NCBI GenBank assembly: GCA_009993005.1
Contig: JAACUH010000083.1
Coordinates: 1 to 36,503, forward strand
Direction of reading: 5' to 3'
From: Rhodobacterales bacterium
Lineage (GTDB): Bacteria > Pseudomonadota > Alphaproteobacteria > Rhodobacterales > Rhodobacteraceae
Length of the DNA: 36,503 nucleotides
Below are positions 16,960 through 24,319 of the stretch, piece by piece (the stretch's first letter is position 1; each line of letters opens with the position of its first letter). A model generated the notes under the pieces. The model was not told where the DNA came from. It searched no databases and saw only the letters and a list, made by a program, of their open reading frames with translations. Position numbers and translations under genes: made by a program.

Positions 16960-16992
16960 CTTCTCTGTGCCAGAAATACTCCCGCCGGAGGC
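16960..16992. repeat. Dispersed 33-nt element, copy 2 (single arm)
   Basis: One 33-nt arm, beginning CTTCTCTGTGCC and ending CTCCCGCCGGAGGC. It aligns without gaps to the right arms of the paired copies at 5975-6007 and 27162-27194. It lies in the 54-nt gap between the convergent lipoprotein and azlD genes. With no opposite arm it cannot form the long hairpin, only the small internal dyad CCGCCGGAGG. Confidence 0.75.
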
Positions 16993-16998
16993 GCCGCC

Positions 16999-17325
16999 CT
17001 ATCCCGCCAGCGCCAGGACAGAGTAGAGCACCACCGCCCCCGCCACCATCGCTGCCAGCACATTGCGAGACCACAGGCCGATCCCCACCGTGGCCAGCGC
17101 CGCCATCCCGCGCGCAAGGTCGGGCGCGCCGCCCGTTGCCGCCGGCCACAGCACCAGCGGCGCCACCAGCCCCGGCAGCACCGCCACCGCCGTATAGCGC
17201 AGATGCCGCAGCACCCAGGCCGGCAGCGGCCGCTTCCCGATCAACCCCAGAAACGAGACCCGGATCAGGAACGTCCCCGCCCCCAGCACCACGATCACCG
17301 TCCAGATCGTCGCCGTGCCGATCAT
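16999..17325 (-). CDS. azlD: AzlD family branched-chain amino acid exporter subunit
   Basis: A 108-residue membrane protein with three to four hydrophobic helices, AzlD length. It begins MIGTATIWTVIVVLGAGTFL and contains RVSFLGLIGKRPLPAWVLRH and the family-typical RYTAVAVLPGLVAPLVL. AzlD pairs with AzlC to export branched-chain amino acids (BrnFE-type). Its ATG at 17325 overlaps the azlC stop by 4 nt. An open frame continues upstream but the overlap and the family start favour 17325. Confidence 0.88.
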   Translation of the reverse strand: MIGTATIWTVIVVLGAGTFLIRVSFLGLIGKRPLPAWVLRHLRYTAVAVLPGLVAPLVLWPAATGGAPDLARGMAALATVGIGLWSRNVLAAMVAGAVVLYSVLALAG

Positions 17326-18029
17326 GCCGCCCGCTCCATCCGCGTCTCGACCCAGGCGCCCACCATCATCGCCGCCAGCGCCGCCACCAGCAGCCCAAGC
17401 GAATAGGGCACAAAGGCCAGCACCAGCGCCAGCGTGACCGAAGTGAGCGCCGCCGCCAGATGCGCCAGCGTCCGCAGCATCGGTCCGATCATCGCGAGAA
17501 AGCAGATCGGCACCGCGAAATCGAGCGCGAGCCAGGCCGGAATCGCCGTGCCGATCAGCGCCCCGATCAGCGTGAGCACATACCACGACGGGCACACCGG
17601 TGCGACCGCGCCAAAGAAATACGCAACCCGCGTGCGCAGGTCCCATCCGGGCTCGCGCTCGAACCGGCTGATCGCGCAGGCATAGGTCGCATCGACGAGG
17701 AAATAGGCGATCAGCGCCCGCTGCCACAGGCGCGCCTGCCCCAGATAGGGGGTGAGCGAGGCCGAATACATCGCCATGCGCAGATTGACGGCAAGTGCGG
17801 TCGCCAGCACGATCAGCGTCGGCGTCGCATCGACCATCAGTTGCAAGGCCGAGAATTGCGATGCGCCCGCGATCACCACGATGGAAAACAGCATGGTTTC
17901 CAGCAGCGGCAATCCCGCCTCCGTAGCCGCGACCCCAAACAGGATTCCGAACGGCGCCAAGACGAGCAGGAACGGCACGCCGTCCCGAAACCCCAGCCAG
18001 AAGGCGGATTTGGCAGTGGCGGCGGGCAT
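17322..18029 (-). CDS. azlC: AzlC family branched-chain amino acid exporter, large subunit
   Basis: A 235-residue membrane protein with the AzlC signature near the N-terminus: FRDGVPFLLVLAPFGILFG, then IVVIAGASQFSALQL, ATALAVNLRMAMYSASLTPY and YFLVDATYACAISRFE. About seven helices. With AzlD it forms an exporter for branched-chain or similar amino acids. It diverges from mobA over 58 nt. No AraC or Lrp-type regulator is adjacent. Confidence 0.92.
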   Translation of the reverse strand: MPAATAKSAFWLGFRDGVPFLLVLAPFGILFGVAATEAGLPLLETMLFSIVVIAGASQFSALQLMVDATPTLIVLATALAVNLRMAMYSASLTPYLGQARLWQRALIAYFLVDATYACAISRFEREPGWDLRTRVAYFFGAVAPVCPSWYVLTLIGALIGTAIPAWLALDFAVPICFLAMIGPMLRTLAHLAAALTSVTLALVLAFVPYSLGLLVAALAAMMVGAWVETRMERAA

Positions 18030-18087
18030 GGCGCTGTCCTAGTCTCCTGAGGGTGGCAGGCGGTATCGGTAGAACGGCGGGGCGGGG

Positions 18088-18804
18088 ATGACAACGGGGG
18101 ATAAACTGATCCGGCCCGGCCTGGCATTGTCCGATGGCGACATGACCGCGCACCCCGGCGCCACCAGCTCTGCCGTCAGTCCCGACGTCATTCCTGCCGT
18201 CATTCCCGCCGTCATTCCCGCTGTCATTCCCGCTGTCATTCTCGCCGGCGGCCGCGCCACCCGGATGGGGGGCGGCGACAAGGGCCTGTTGCGGTTTGGT
18301 GATGGCACCGTGATGGATGCGGTGATCGACCGGCTGCGGCCACAGGTCGGCGGCATCGCCATCAATGCCAATGGCGATGCCGCGCGGTTTTCCCGGCTGA
18401 ACCTGCCGGTGCTGGCCGACACGCTGCCCGGCCAACCCGGCCCGCTGGCAGGCGTGCTGGCGGCAATGCTCTGGGCACAGGCGCAGGGGGCGGCGCATGT
18501 CGTCACCGTCCCCGCAGATACCCCGTTTCTGCCGCGCGACCTGGTCGCGCGTCTGCATCTGGCGGCGAGGACGGCGCCCATTGCCATCGCGACCAGCGGC
18601 GGGCAGGCGCACCCGACCTGCGCGCTCTGGCCCGTGTCCCTTGCAGCCGACCTGCGCCGCGCGCTCGACACGGGCCAGCGCAGGGTGATGGCCTTCGTCA
18701 CCCATCACGGCGTGGGCGAGGCGGATTTCGCGGCAGGCCCGCCCGACCCGTTCTTCAACATCAACACGCCGGCCGATCTGGCGCTGGCTGAGGGCTGGCT
18801 ATGA
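18088..18804 (+). CDS. mobA: Molybdenum cofactor guanylyltransferase MobA
   Basis: A 238-residue nucleotidyltransferase that adds GMP to molybdopterin. The catalytic fold begins only at about residue 50 with VILAGGRATRMGGGDKGLL; VPADTPFLPRDL and NINTPADLALAE follow. The first 50 residues are an oddity: they end in four VIPA repeats encoded by a 12-bp tandem repeat (18187-18246) leading into VILAGG. The ATG at 18088 is used, but 18142 is a possible start. The 3' end overlaps mobB by 4 nt. Near-neighbour moaD/moaE genes of the same cofactor lie at 34084-34790. Confidence 0.93.
   Translation: MTTGDKLIRPGLALSDGDMTAHPGATSSAVSPDVIPAVIPAVIPAVIPAVILAGGRATRMGGGDKGLLRFGDGTVMDAVIDRLRPQVGGIAINANGDAARFSRLNLPVLADTLPGQPGPLAGVLAAMLWAQAQGAAHVVTVPADTPFLPRDLVARLHLAARTAPIAIATSGGQAHPTCALWPVSLAADLRRALDTGQRRVMAFVTHHGVGEADFAAGPPDPFFNINTPADLALAEGWL
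18187..18246 (+). repeat. Five 12-bp in-frame tandem repeats in mobA
   Basis: Units GTCATTCCTGCC, GTCATTCCCGCC, GTCATTCCCGCT, GTCATTCCCGCT and GTCATTCTCGCC. They encode VIPA x4 then VILA, the first strand of the nucleotidyltransferase fold. The repeat has grown by whole 4-codon units, so the frame is kept whatever the copy number. Confidence 0.9.
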
Positions 18805-19292
18805 AAACCTGTGGCATCATCGGCTACAAGAACGCCGGGAAAACCACGCTGGTCGAACGGCTTGTCACCGAATTTACCGCCCGCGGCCTGCGCGTCTCGA
18901 CGGTGAAACACGCGCATCACGCCTTTGACCTCGACCAGCCCGGCAAGGATACCTTTCGCCACCGCGCGGCAGGCGCCAGGCAGGTGATGCTCGCGACCGG
19001 CACCCGCTGGGTGCTGATGAGCGAGCTGCGCGGCGCCGACGAACCTGCGCTCGCAGAGCTTCTTGCGCGGATGGACCCGGTCGATCTGGTGCTGATCGAA
19101 GGCTACAAGCGCGACAGCCACCCCAAGGTCGAGGTGCATCGCGCCGCCACCGGCCACCCGCTGATCGCGCCCGGCGATCCGACCGTGCGCGCCATCGCCT
19201 GTGACAGCGCGCTTGCGACAGACCGCCCGCTGCTCGACCTTGACGACATCACGGCCATTGCCGATTTCATTGCGCGGGACGCCGGGCTGTGA
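18801..19292 (+). CDS. mobB: Molybdopterin-guanine dinucleotide biosynthesis adaptor MobB
   Basis: A 163-residue P-loop GTPase. The Walker A motif is GYKNAGKTTLVERL (residues 8-21); VSTVKHAHHAFDLDQPGKDT is the strongly conserved MobB block, and LVLIEGYKRD the Walker B region. MobB binds GTP and assists MobA. Start ATGA overlaps mobA; its TGA overlaps the GTG start of the next gene, so three genes form a tight coupled series. Confidence 0.95.
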   Translation: MKTCGIIGYKNAGKTTLVERLVTEFTARGLRVSTVKHAHHAFDLDQPGKDTFRHRAAGARQVMLATGTRWVLMSELRGADEPALAELLARMDPVDLVLIEGYKRDSHPKVEVHRAATGHPLIAPGDPTVRAIACDSALATDRPLLDLDDITAIADFIARDAGL

Positions 19293-20155
19293 CTGGCTTC
19301 GACACGGTCATCATGATCGACTGGTCGGGGGGCAATGACACCGGCCCGCGCCCGCGCAAGGATGCGATCTGGGCCGGGATCACGCAGGGCGGTATCGACC
19401 GCGACCCGGTCTATCTGCGCAACCGCGCCCTGGCCGAGGCCTGGATCACCGCGACGCTCGATGCCGAAGCGCAGGCCGGGCGGCGCGTCTGCCTCGGCTT
19501 CGACTTTGCCTTTGCCTTTCCGGCGGGCTTTGCCGCGGCGCTCACCGGCGACCCCGACCCGCTGGCGCTGTGGGACTGGGTCGCGGCCCGGATCGAGGAC
19601 ACGCCGCGGCGCAACAACCGCTTTGACCTCGCCGCCACGATCAACCGCGGCTTTCCGGGCCATGGGCCTTTCTGGTTCAACGGGCTGGCGCGCGACATCC
19701 CCGACCTGCCGCGCAAGGGCCGCGAGCGCACGTTCCGCTGGCAGCCCGAGCGGCGCGCGACCGAACGGGCGGCCAAGGGCAGCTTTGCCTGCTGGCAGTT
19801 GGGCGGCGCGGGGGCGGTGGGATCTCAGGTGCTGACCGGGATGCCGGTGCTGGCACGCCTGCGCGCGCGCCATGGTGCGCGCCTCGGCGTCTGGCCGTTC
19901 GAGGCGGCGCAGCGCCAGATCACGCTGCTCGAGGTCTGGCCCTCGCTCATCACCCCCACCATCGCGGCCCTCGCGGCCGAAGGCGAGATCCGCGACCGCG
20001 CGCAGATGCGCATCCTCGCCCGCGCCATTGCCGCATTGCCTCACGACAGGCTGGCAGCCATGCTCGACCGGCCCGCGGATCCAGAGGGCTGGATTTTTGG
20101 CGTGGGCCATGAAGAATGGCTCAAGGCAGCAGCCGGGGCAGAGGTGAGCAGGTGA
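19289..20155 (+). CDS. RNase H-like (DUF429-resembling) protein in the mob operon
   Basis: A 288-residue soluble protein with a GTG start coupled to mobB (GTGA). Three acidic blocks are spaced as in RNase H-fold proteins such as DUF429: VIMIDWSGG (D11), VCLGFDFAFAFPAGF (D72) and TLLEVWPSLI (E215). Close relatives in roseobacters are often labelled molybdopterin-guanine dinucleotide synthesis protein, apparently from gene position only; I do not see a known MGD enzyme motif. No signal peptide or membrane helix. Function unknown; the nuclease-like fold is inference. It overlaps the following GNAT gene by 4 nt. Confidence 0.7.
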   Translation: MTGFDTVIMIDWSGGNDTGPRPRKDAIWAGITQGGIDRDPVYLRNRALAEAWITATLDAEAQAGRRVCLGFDFAFAFPAGFAAALTGDPDPLALWDWVAARIEDTPRRNNRFDLAATINRGFPGHGPFWFNGLARDIPDLPRKGRERTFRWQPERRATERAAKGSFACWQLGGAGAVGSQVLTGMPVLARLRARHGARLGVWPFEAAQRQITLLEVWPSLITPTIAALAAEGEIRDRAQMRILARAIAALPHDRLAAMLDRPADPEGWIFGVGHEEWLKAAAGAEVSR

Positions 20156-20733
20156 TCGTCGAGCATGGGTTTGCGGATGCCGACAGGCCGCTGATCGCCC
20201 GGCTTTACTGGGGCGCTTTCGGCGCGAAACTGGGCCGTGTCATGGGGCCCGAGCGCAAGGCGCTGGCCTATTTCGAAAAGGTGCTGTCGCCCGATCACGC
20301 GATCTGCGTGCGCCGCCGCGACGGGGCGCTGCTGGGCGTCGCGGGGTTCAAGACCTGGGAGGGGGCGCTGGTCGGCGGCGGCTTTCGCGAGGTGCGGCAG
20401 GTCTATGGGCTGATCGGCGCCGCCTGGCGCATCGGCCTGCTGAGCGCGCTCGAGAGCGACACCGAAAACGCGCGTTTCCTGATGGATGGCATCTTTGTCG
20501 CGCCCGAGGCGCGCGGGCTGGGGGTGGGCACGCGGCTGCTCGACGCCATTGCGGCCGAGGCCGTCGCGCGCGGCTACCGCGAGGTGCGCCTCGACGTGAT
20601 CGACAGCAACACCCGCGCCAAGAGCCTATATGAGCGCTGCGGTTTCGTGGTGGTCGCCGTGCAGGACATCGGCGCGCTACGCCATGTGTTCGGCTTCCGC
20701 TCGGCCACCACCATGGTGCGCCAGGTCGCCTAG
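20152..20733 (+). CDS. GNAT family N-acetyltransferase
   Basis: A 193-residue acetyltransferase starting at the GTG that overlaps the upstream stop (GTGA). Acetyl-CoA motif: MDGIFVAPEARGLGVGTRLL (motif A with R-G-L-G-V-G, about residues 113-132). The C-terminal part has DVIDSNTRAKSLYERCGF, typical of motif B. The acceptor is unknown. It is the last gene of the mob series. Its TAG stop shares a palindromic CTAG (20730-20733) with the stop of the convergent membrane protein gene. Confidence 0.85.
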   Translation: MIVEHGFADADRPLIARLYWGAFGAKLGRVMGPERKALAYFEKVLSPDHAICVRRRDGALLGVAGFKTWEGALVGGGFREVRQVYGLIGAAWRIGLLSALESDTENARFLMDGIFVAPEARGLGVGTRLLDAIAAEAVARGYREVRLDVIDSNTRAKSLYERCGFVVVAVQDIGALRHVFGFRSATTMVRQVA

Positions 20734-21773
20734 TCGAACGCCCCGGTCACCCGCCCGAGCAGCATGAAGGCGCGCGCGGTGCGCGTCTCGGACAGGTCGG
20801 CGATGTCCTCGTCGGTCGCCTCGGGCTCGAACGCGATCAGCATCCGGTCGAACAGCCGCAGGAAATGGTGCGCCGCATCACGAAAGATCGTGTCCTCGCG
20901 CATCCGCCCGATGGTGAGCGCAAGGCAGGACCGGTCGCGCACACCGCCCAGCGCCGCCACAGCGCGGCCGCGCTCGCCTTTGGCGAACCGGCGCCAGATC
21001 TCGGGCTTGGCGCGGTCGGGGCGCAGGTCGTCCATATAGATGCCGTCCTGCGACAAAAGTGTGAGGACATCCTGCGAGGCCTGCACCAGTTGCCGTGCGG
21101 TGCGATCCTTGAGCGCGCGGCGCAGCGCGGCAAAACCCGCCTCGTCCTTGTCGGTGTCGGGAAAGTTCAGCGCGCGGATCATGTCGGCGCGCGACAGGGG
21201 CGGGCCGATTTCGTCCGCGGGGGTGCCCAGCGCCAGCGTCGGCTGGTCGTCGGGCACCACAGCCCTGGCCTGCGGGCGAGGGGCCGCTGCCCGCGGATCG
21301 CGCGACGAGGTAAAGGTGGCGAGCGCGGATTCCGTCTGCCGCGTGGCCTGCGCGATCTCGGCCAGCTTGCGTTCGACCGTGGACGGGGCGGCGCCCTGCG
21401 CCCCGCGCGCCTGCCGGTCGGCCAGATAGGTCTGCCGCATCGCGTCGATCGCGGCGTGCAGGCGGCGCGATTCCTCGCGCATCACGCGGGCGGATTTCGT
21501 GGCGGCCGCGGCCACCCAGATCATCGCCACCGGCATGAAGATGGCCACGATGATCATCACGAACCGCAGGCTGTCGAATCCCTGGCCAAGGCCGTCGCCG
21601 GGTGGGATCAGCAGGAAAAACCCGCCCGCCAGCACCAGCCACAGCACGCTGAGCCCGCCGGCGATGATCTCGGTCGGCGACAGGCCTTCGCGCGGCGCGG
21701 ACGGCGTGCCCTGCCCGCCCAGCCCGGTCTGCAGGGCTGGCGGCAATTCGGGTTTGCCCTGGATGTCGGCCAT
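20730..21773 (-). CDS. Two-TM membrane protein with coiled coil, unknown function
   Basis: A 347-residue protein I do not recognise beyond being conserved-looking. Residues 1-33 are polar and proline-rich. Two membrane helices follow (about 36-56, LSVLWLVLAGGFFLLI, and about 70-90, FVMIIVAIFMPVAMIW). A charged, probably coiled-coil stretch (about 92-150) comes next, then a soluble C-terminal domain (190-347) rich in RALKDRTARQLVQA-like helices. It could be an inner-membrane scaffold. It stands alone between the GNAT gene (convergent, 4-nt overlap) and greA. Confidence 0.7.
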   Translation of the reverse strand: MADIQGKPELPPALQTGLGGQGTPSAPREGLSPTEIIAGGLSVLWLVLAGGFFLLIPPGDGLGQGFDSLRFVMIIVAIFMPVAMIWVAAAATKSARVMREESRRLHAAIDAMRQTYLADRQARGAQGAAPSTVERKLAEIAQATRQTESALATFTSSRDPRAAAPRPQARAVVPDDQPTLALGTPADEIGPPLSRADMIRALNFPDTDKDEAGFAALRRALKDRTARQLVQASQDVLTLLSQDGIYMDDLRPDRAKPEIWRRFAKGERGRAVAALGGVRDRSCLALTIGRMREDTIFRDAAHHFLRLFDRMLIAFEPEATDEDIADLSETRTARAFMLLGRVTGAFD

Positions 21774-21815
21774 GCTCAGGCCCTCGTTGCCATCATGACG
21801 CGGCGCCCGGCCCCA

Positions 21816-22286
21816 TCAGCTGTAACTGATGCGCAGGATCTCATAGCTGCGCTCCCCGCCCGGCGTGCGGACCTCGACGCTGTCGCCCTCGTCCTTGCCG
21901 ATCAGGGCGCGGGCAAGCGGCGATTTGATGTTGAGCCGGCCGTTTTCGATGTCGGCCTCGTATTCGCCCACGATCTGATAGGTCTTTTCCTCGTCGGTCT
22001 CTTCATCGACCAGCGCCACGGTCGCGCCGAACTTGATCGTGCCGGAGAGGCGCGAGGTGTCGATCACATCGGCGAGCGAGATCACGCCCTCGAGCTCCTT
22101 GATGCGGCCTTCGATAAAGGACTGCTTTTCCTTGGCAGAGTGGTATTCGGCATTCTCTGACAGGTCGCCATGCGCACGCGCCTCGGAGATCGCCGCAATG
22201 ATCGCAGGACGTTCGACCGATTTGAGCTGCTTGAGTTCCGCGTCCAGCTTGTCATAGCCGGCGCGCGTCAGCGGTATCTTTTCCAT
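21816..22286 (-). CDS. greA: Transcription elongation factor GreA
   Basis: A 156-residue GreA of usual length. An N-terminal coiled coil carries the tip residues D and E in [19 protein letters not shown], which stimulate cleavage of backtracked RNA by RNA polymerase. An FKBP-like C-terminal domain follows ([19 protein letters not shown]). The ATG at 22286 is chosen over an upstream in-frame GTG at 22298, which overlaps the GGAGG ribosome site. It reads away from the ETF:QO gene across a 255-nt gap. Confidence 0.97.
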   Translation of the reverse strand: MEKIPLTRAGYDKLDAELKQLKSVERPAIIAAISEARAHGDLSENAEYHSAKEKQSFIEGRIKELEGVISLADVIDTSRLSGTIKFGATVALVDEETDEEKTYQIVGEYEADIENGRLNIKSPLARALIGKDEGDSVEVRTPGGERSYEILRISYS

Positions 22287-22417
22287 GGCGTGGTGCACCC
22301 TCCTCGGGCGGCTGAACCTGTGATCCGACGTTCATAACCCGCGCGCGGGGGACCAAGTCAAGTGGCCCCCGCCGCACGAGCATGAAAACACAGGCACAAG
22401 CGTGTCGCTGCCTCTGC

Positions 22418-22464
22418 AAATAACGCTGTGTCGCGATTGCCCCGCACCGCACCAGCGGTTATTT
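22418..22464. promoter_or_regulatory. Inverted repeat (possible operator) upstream of ETF:QO
   Basis: AAATAACGCTG (22418-22428) and CAGCGGTTATTT (22453-22464) are complementary except for one extra base, with 24 nt between. The right arm sits 12 nt before the predicted -10 box, where a bound repressor would block polymerase. AT-rich arms stand out here. No cognate regulator is known from the sequence. Confidence 0.4.
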
Positions 22465-22475
22465 CGGAGACGCAA

Positions 22476-22481
22476 TATAAT
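22476..22481 (+). promoter_or_regulatory. Candidate -10 box of the ETF:QO gene
   Basis: A perfect TATAAT preceded by GCAA, 61 nt before the ATG. No good -35 is found at 16-18 nt, so it may need an activator or use upstream elements. Confidence 0.4.
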
Positions 22482-22541
22482 GACCCGCCGCGGCAGAGAT
22501 GCCGGACCCCGCGCCCGGACAGGCACCAAAAAGGACGCCCC

Positions 22542-24191
22542 ATGACCCAGATCACCCGCGAAGCCATGGAATATGATGTTGTGATCGTCGGCGCCGGCCC
22601 CGCCGGCCTGTCGGCGGCGATCCGGCTCAAACAGCTTGACCCCGACCTGTCGGTGGTGGTGATGGAAAAGGGCTCCGAGGTTGGCGCGCATATCCTGTCG
22701 GGCGCGGTGCTCGACACCTGCGGGCTTGACCGGCTGTTGCCCGACTGGAAGGACCGCGGCGCGCCCGTGACCACGCCGGTCAGCAGCGATGCGTTCTACA
22801 TGCTGGGCGAGGCCGGGCAGGTGCGCGTCCCCAATGCGCTGATGCCGCCCCTGATGAACAACCACGGCAATTACATCGTGAGCATGGGCAATGTCTGCCG
22901 CTGGATGGCCGAACAGGCCGAGGCGCTGGGGGTCGAGATCTTTCCCGGCATGTCCTGCTCCGAGATCGTCTGGGGCGAGAACGGCGAGGTGCGCGGCGTG
23001 GTCGCGGGCGAATTCGGCAAAGAGGCCGATGGCACCCCCGGCCCCGCCTATGAGCCGGGGCTCGAGCTTCTGGGCAAATACGTGTTCCTCTCCGAGGGCG
23101 TGCGCGGCTCACTGTCCAAACAGGTGATCGCGCGGCATGGGCTCGATGCAGGCCGCGAGCCGCAGAAATACGGCCTCGGCATGAAGGAGATCTGGGAGAT
23201 CGACCCCGCCAAACACCGCCCCGGCAGCGTCACCCATACGATGGGCTGGCCGCTGGGGGGCGCGGCGGGCGGCGGGTCGTTCATCTATCACGCCGAGAAT
23301 AATCAGGTCTATCTGGGCTTTGTGATCCACCTGAATTACAAGAACCCCTATCTGTCGCCCTATATGGAATTCCAGCGGTTCAAGCATCACCCGATGGTGG
23401 CTGACCTGCTCAAGGGTGGCAAACGGGTGGCCTATGGCGCCCGCGCGATCAGCGAAGGCGGCTGGCAGTCGATCCCGCAGACGGCCTTTCCCGGCGGCGC
23501 GCTGCTGGGCTGTTCGGCCGGGCTGGTCAACGTGCCGCGGATCAAGGGCAACCACAATGCGATGCTGTCGGGCATCCACGCGGCCGAGGCCGCCCATGCC
23601 GCCATCGCCGCCGGCCGGTCCGGCGACACGCTGGCCGAGTATGACGCCGCCCTGCGCAACGGGCCTGTCGGCCGCGACCTGAAACGCGTGCGCAACGTCA
23701 AGCCGCTGTGGTCGCGCTACGGGCTTATGGCCTCGCTGGGTCTCGGCGGCTTCGACATGTGGACGAACACCCTGCTGGGCCTGTCGCTCTTCGGCACGCT
23801 CAAGCATGGCAAGACCGACGCCGCGGCGACGGAACCGGCGGCGAAACACAAGCCCATCGACTATCCCAAACCCGATGGCAGGCTGTCCTTTGACCGGCTG
23901 ACCAATGTCAGCTTTTCCATGACCAACCACGAGGAAAGCCAGCCGCCGCACCTGCGCCTGACCGACCCCGCGATCCCGATCGCTGTCAACCTGCCGCGCT
24001 ATGCCGAACCCGCGCAGCGCTATTGCCCCGCCGGGGTCTATGAGGTGGTGGGCGAAGGCGCCAACGCGCGCTTCCAGATCAACTTCCAGAACTGCGTGCA
24101 TTGCAAGACCTGCGACATCAAGGACCCCAGCCAGAACATCGTCTGGACGGTGCCCCAGGGGGGCGACGGGCCGAACTACCCGAACATGTGA
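22542..24191 (+). CDS. Electron transfer flavoprotein-ubiquinone oxidoreductase
   Basis: A 549-residue ETF:QO. The FAD fold is VVIVGAGPAGLSAAIRLKQL (about residues 11-30); a central quinone/flavin region follows (LSEGVRGSLSKQVI, LVNVPRIKGNHNAMLSGIHA). The C-terminal 4Fe-4S segment has Cys in YCPAGVYEV and NCVHCKTCDIKDPSQNI. It passes electrons from ETF, reduced by acyl-CoA dehydrogenases such as the one at 12861, into ubiquinone at the inner membrane. The ATG at 22542 follows AAGGA by 6-7 nt. No etfAB genes are in the window. Confidence 0.96.
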   Translation: MTQITREAMEYDVVIVGAGPAGLSAAIRLKQLDPDLSVVVMEKGSEVGAHILSGAVLDTCGLDRLLPDWKDRGAPVTTPVSSDAFYMLGEAGQVRVPNALMPPLMNNHGNYIVSMGNVCRWMAEQAEALGVEIFPGMSCSEIVWGENGEVRGVVAGEFGKEADGTPGPAYEPGLELLGKYVFLSEGVRGSLSKQVIARHGLDAGREPQKYGLGMKEIWEIDPAKHRPGSVTHTMGWPLGGAAGGGSFIYHAENNQVYLGFVIHLNYKNPYLSPYMEFQRFKHHPMVADLLKGGKRVAYGARAISEGGWQSIPQTAFPGGALLGCSAGLVNVPRIKGNHNAMLSGIHAAEAAHAAIAAGRSGDTLAEYDAALRNGPVGRDLKRVRNVKPLWSRYGLMASLGLGGFDMWTNTLLGLSLFGTLKHGKTDAAATEPAAKHKPIDYPKPDGRLSFDRLTNVSFSMTNHEESQPPHLRLTDPAIPIAVNLPRYAEPAQRYCPAGVYEVVGEGANARFQINFQNCVHCKTCDIKDPSQNIVWTVPQGGDGPNYPNM

Positions 24192-24217
24192 TCGGCCCGA
24201 AACCGGCCTTAGGCGCG

Positions 24218-24242
24218 GGAAACCGCCACAAGGCGGATTTCC
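24218..24242 (+). terminator. Hairpin after the ETF:QO gene
   Basis: GGAAACCGCC, loop ACAA, GGCGGATTTCC: two 5-bp stem blocks with a one-base bulge, 27 nt after the stop. No T-run follows, so termination would be weak or Rho-assisted. Confidence 0.4.
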
Positions 24243-24319
24243 GCCGCAGCGCCGCATTGCACCGCCGCACGCTTGGCCCTAGCCTTGTGACCGCACTCTC
24301 AGGCAGGAGATCCCGACGC

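Noticed and set aside
18187-18246. CRISPR-like array
   Set aside because: Contiguous 12-bp units without spacers, in frame inside mobA.
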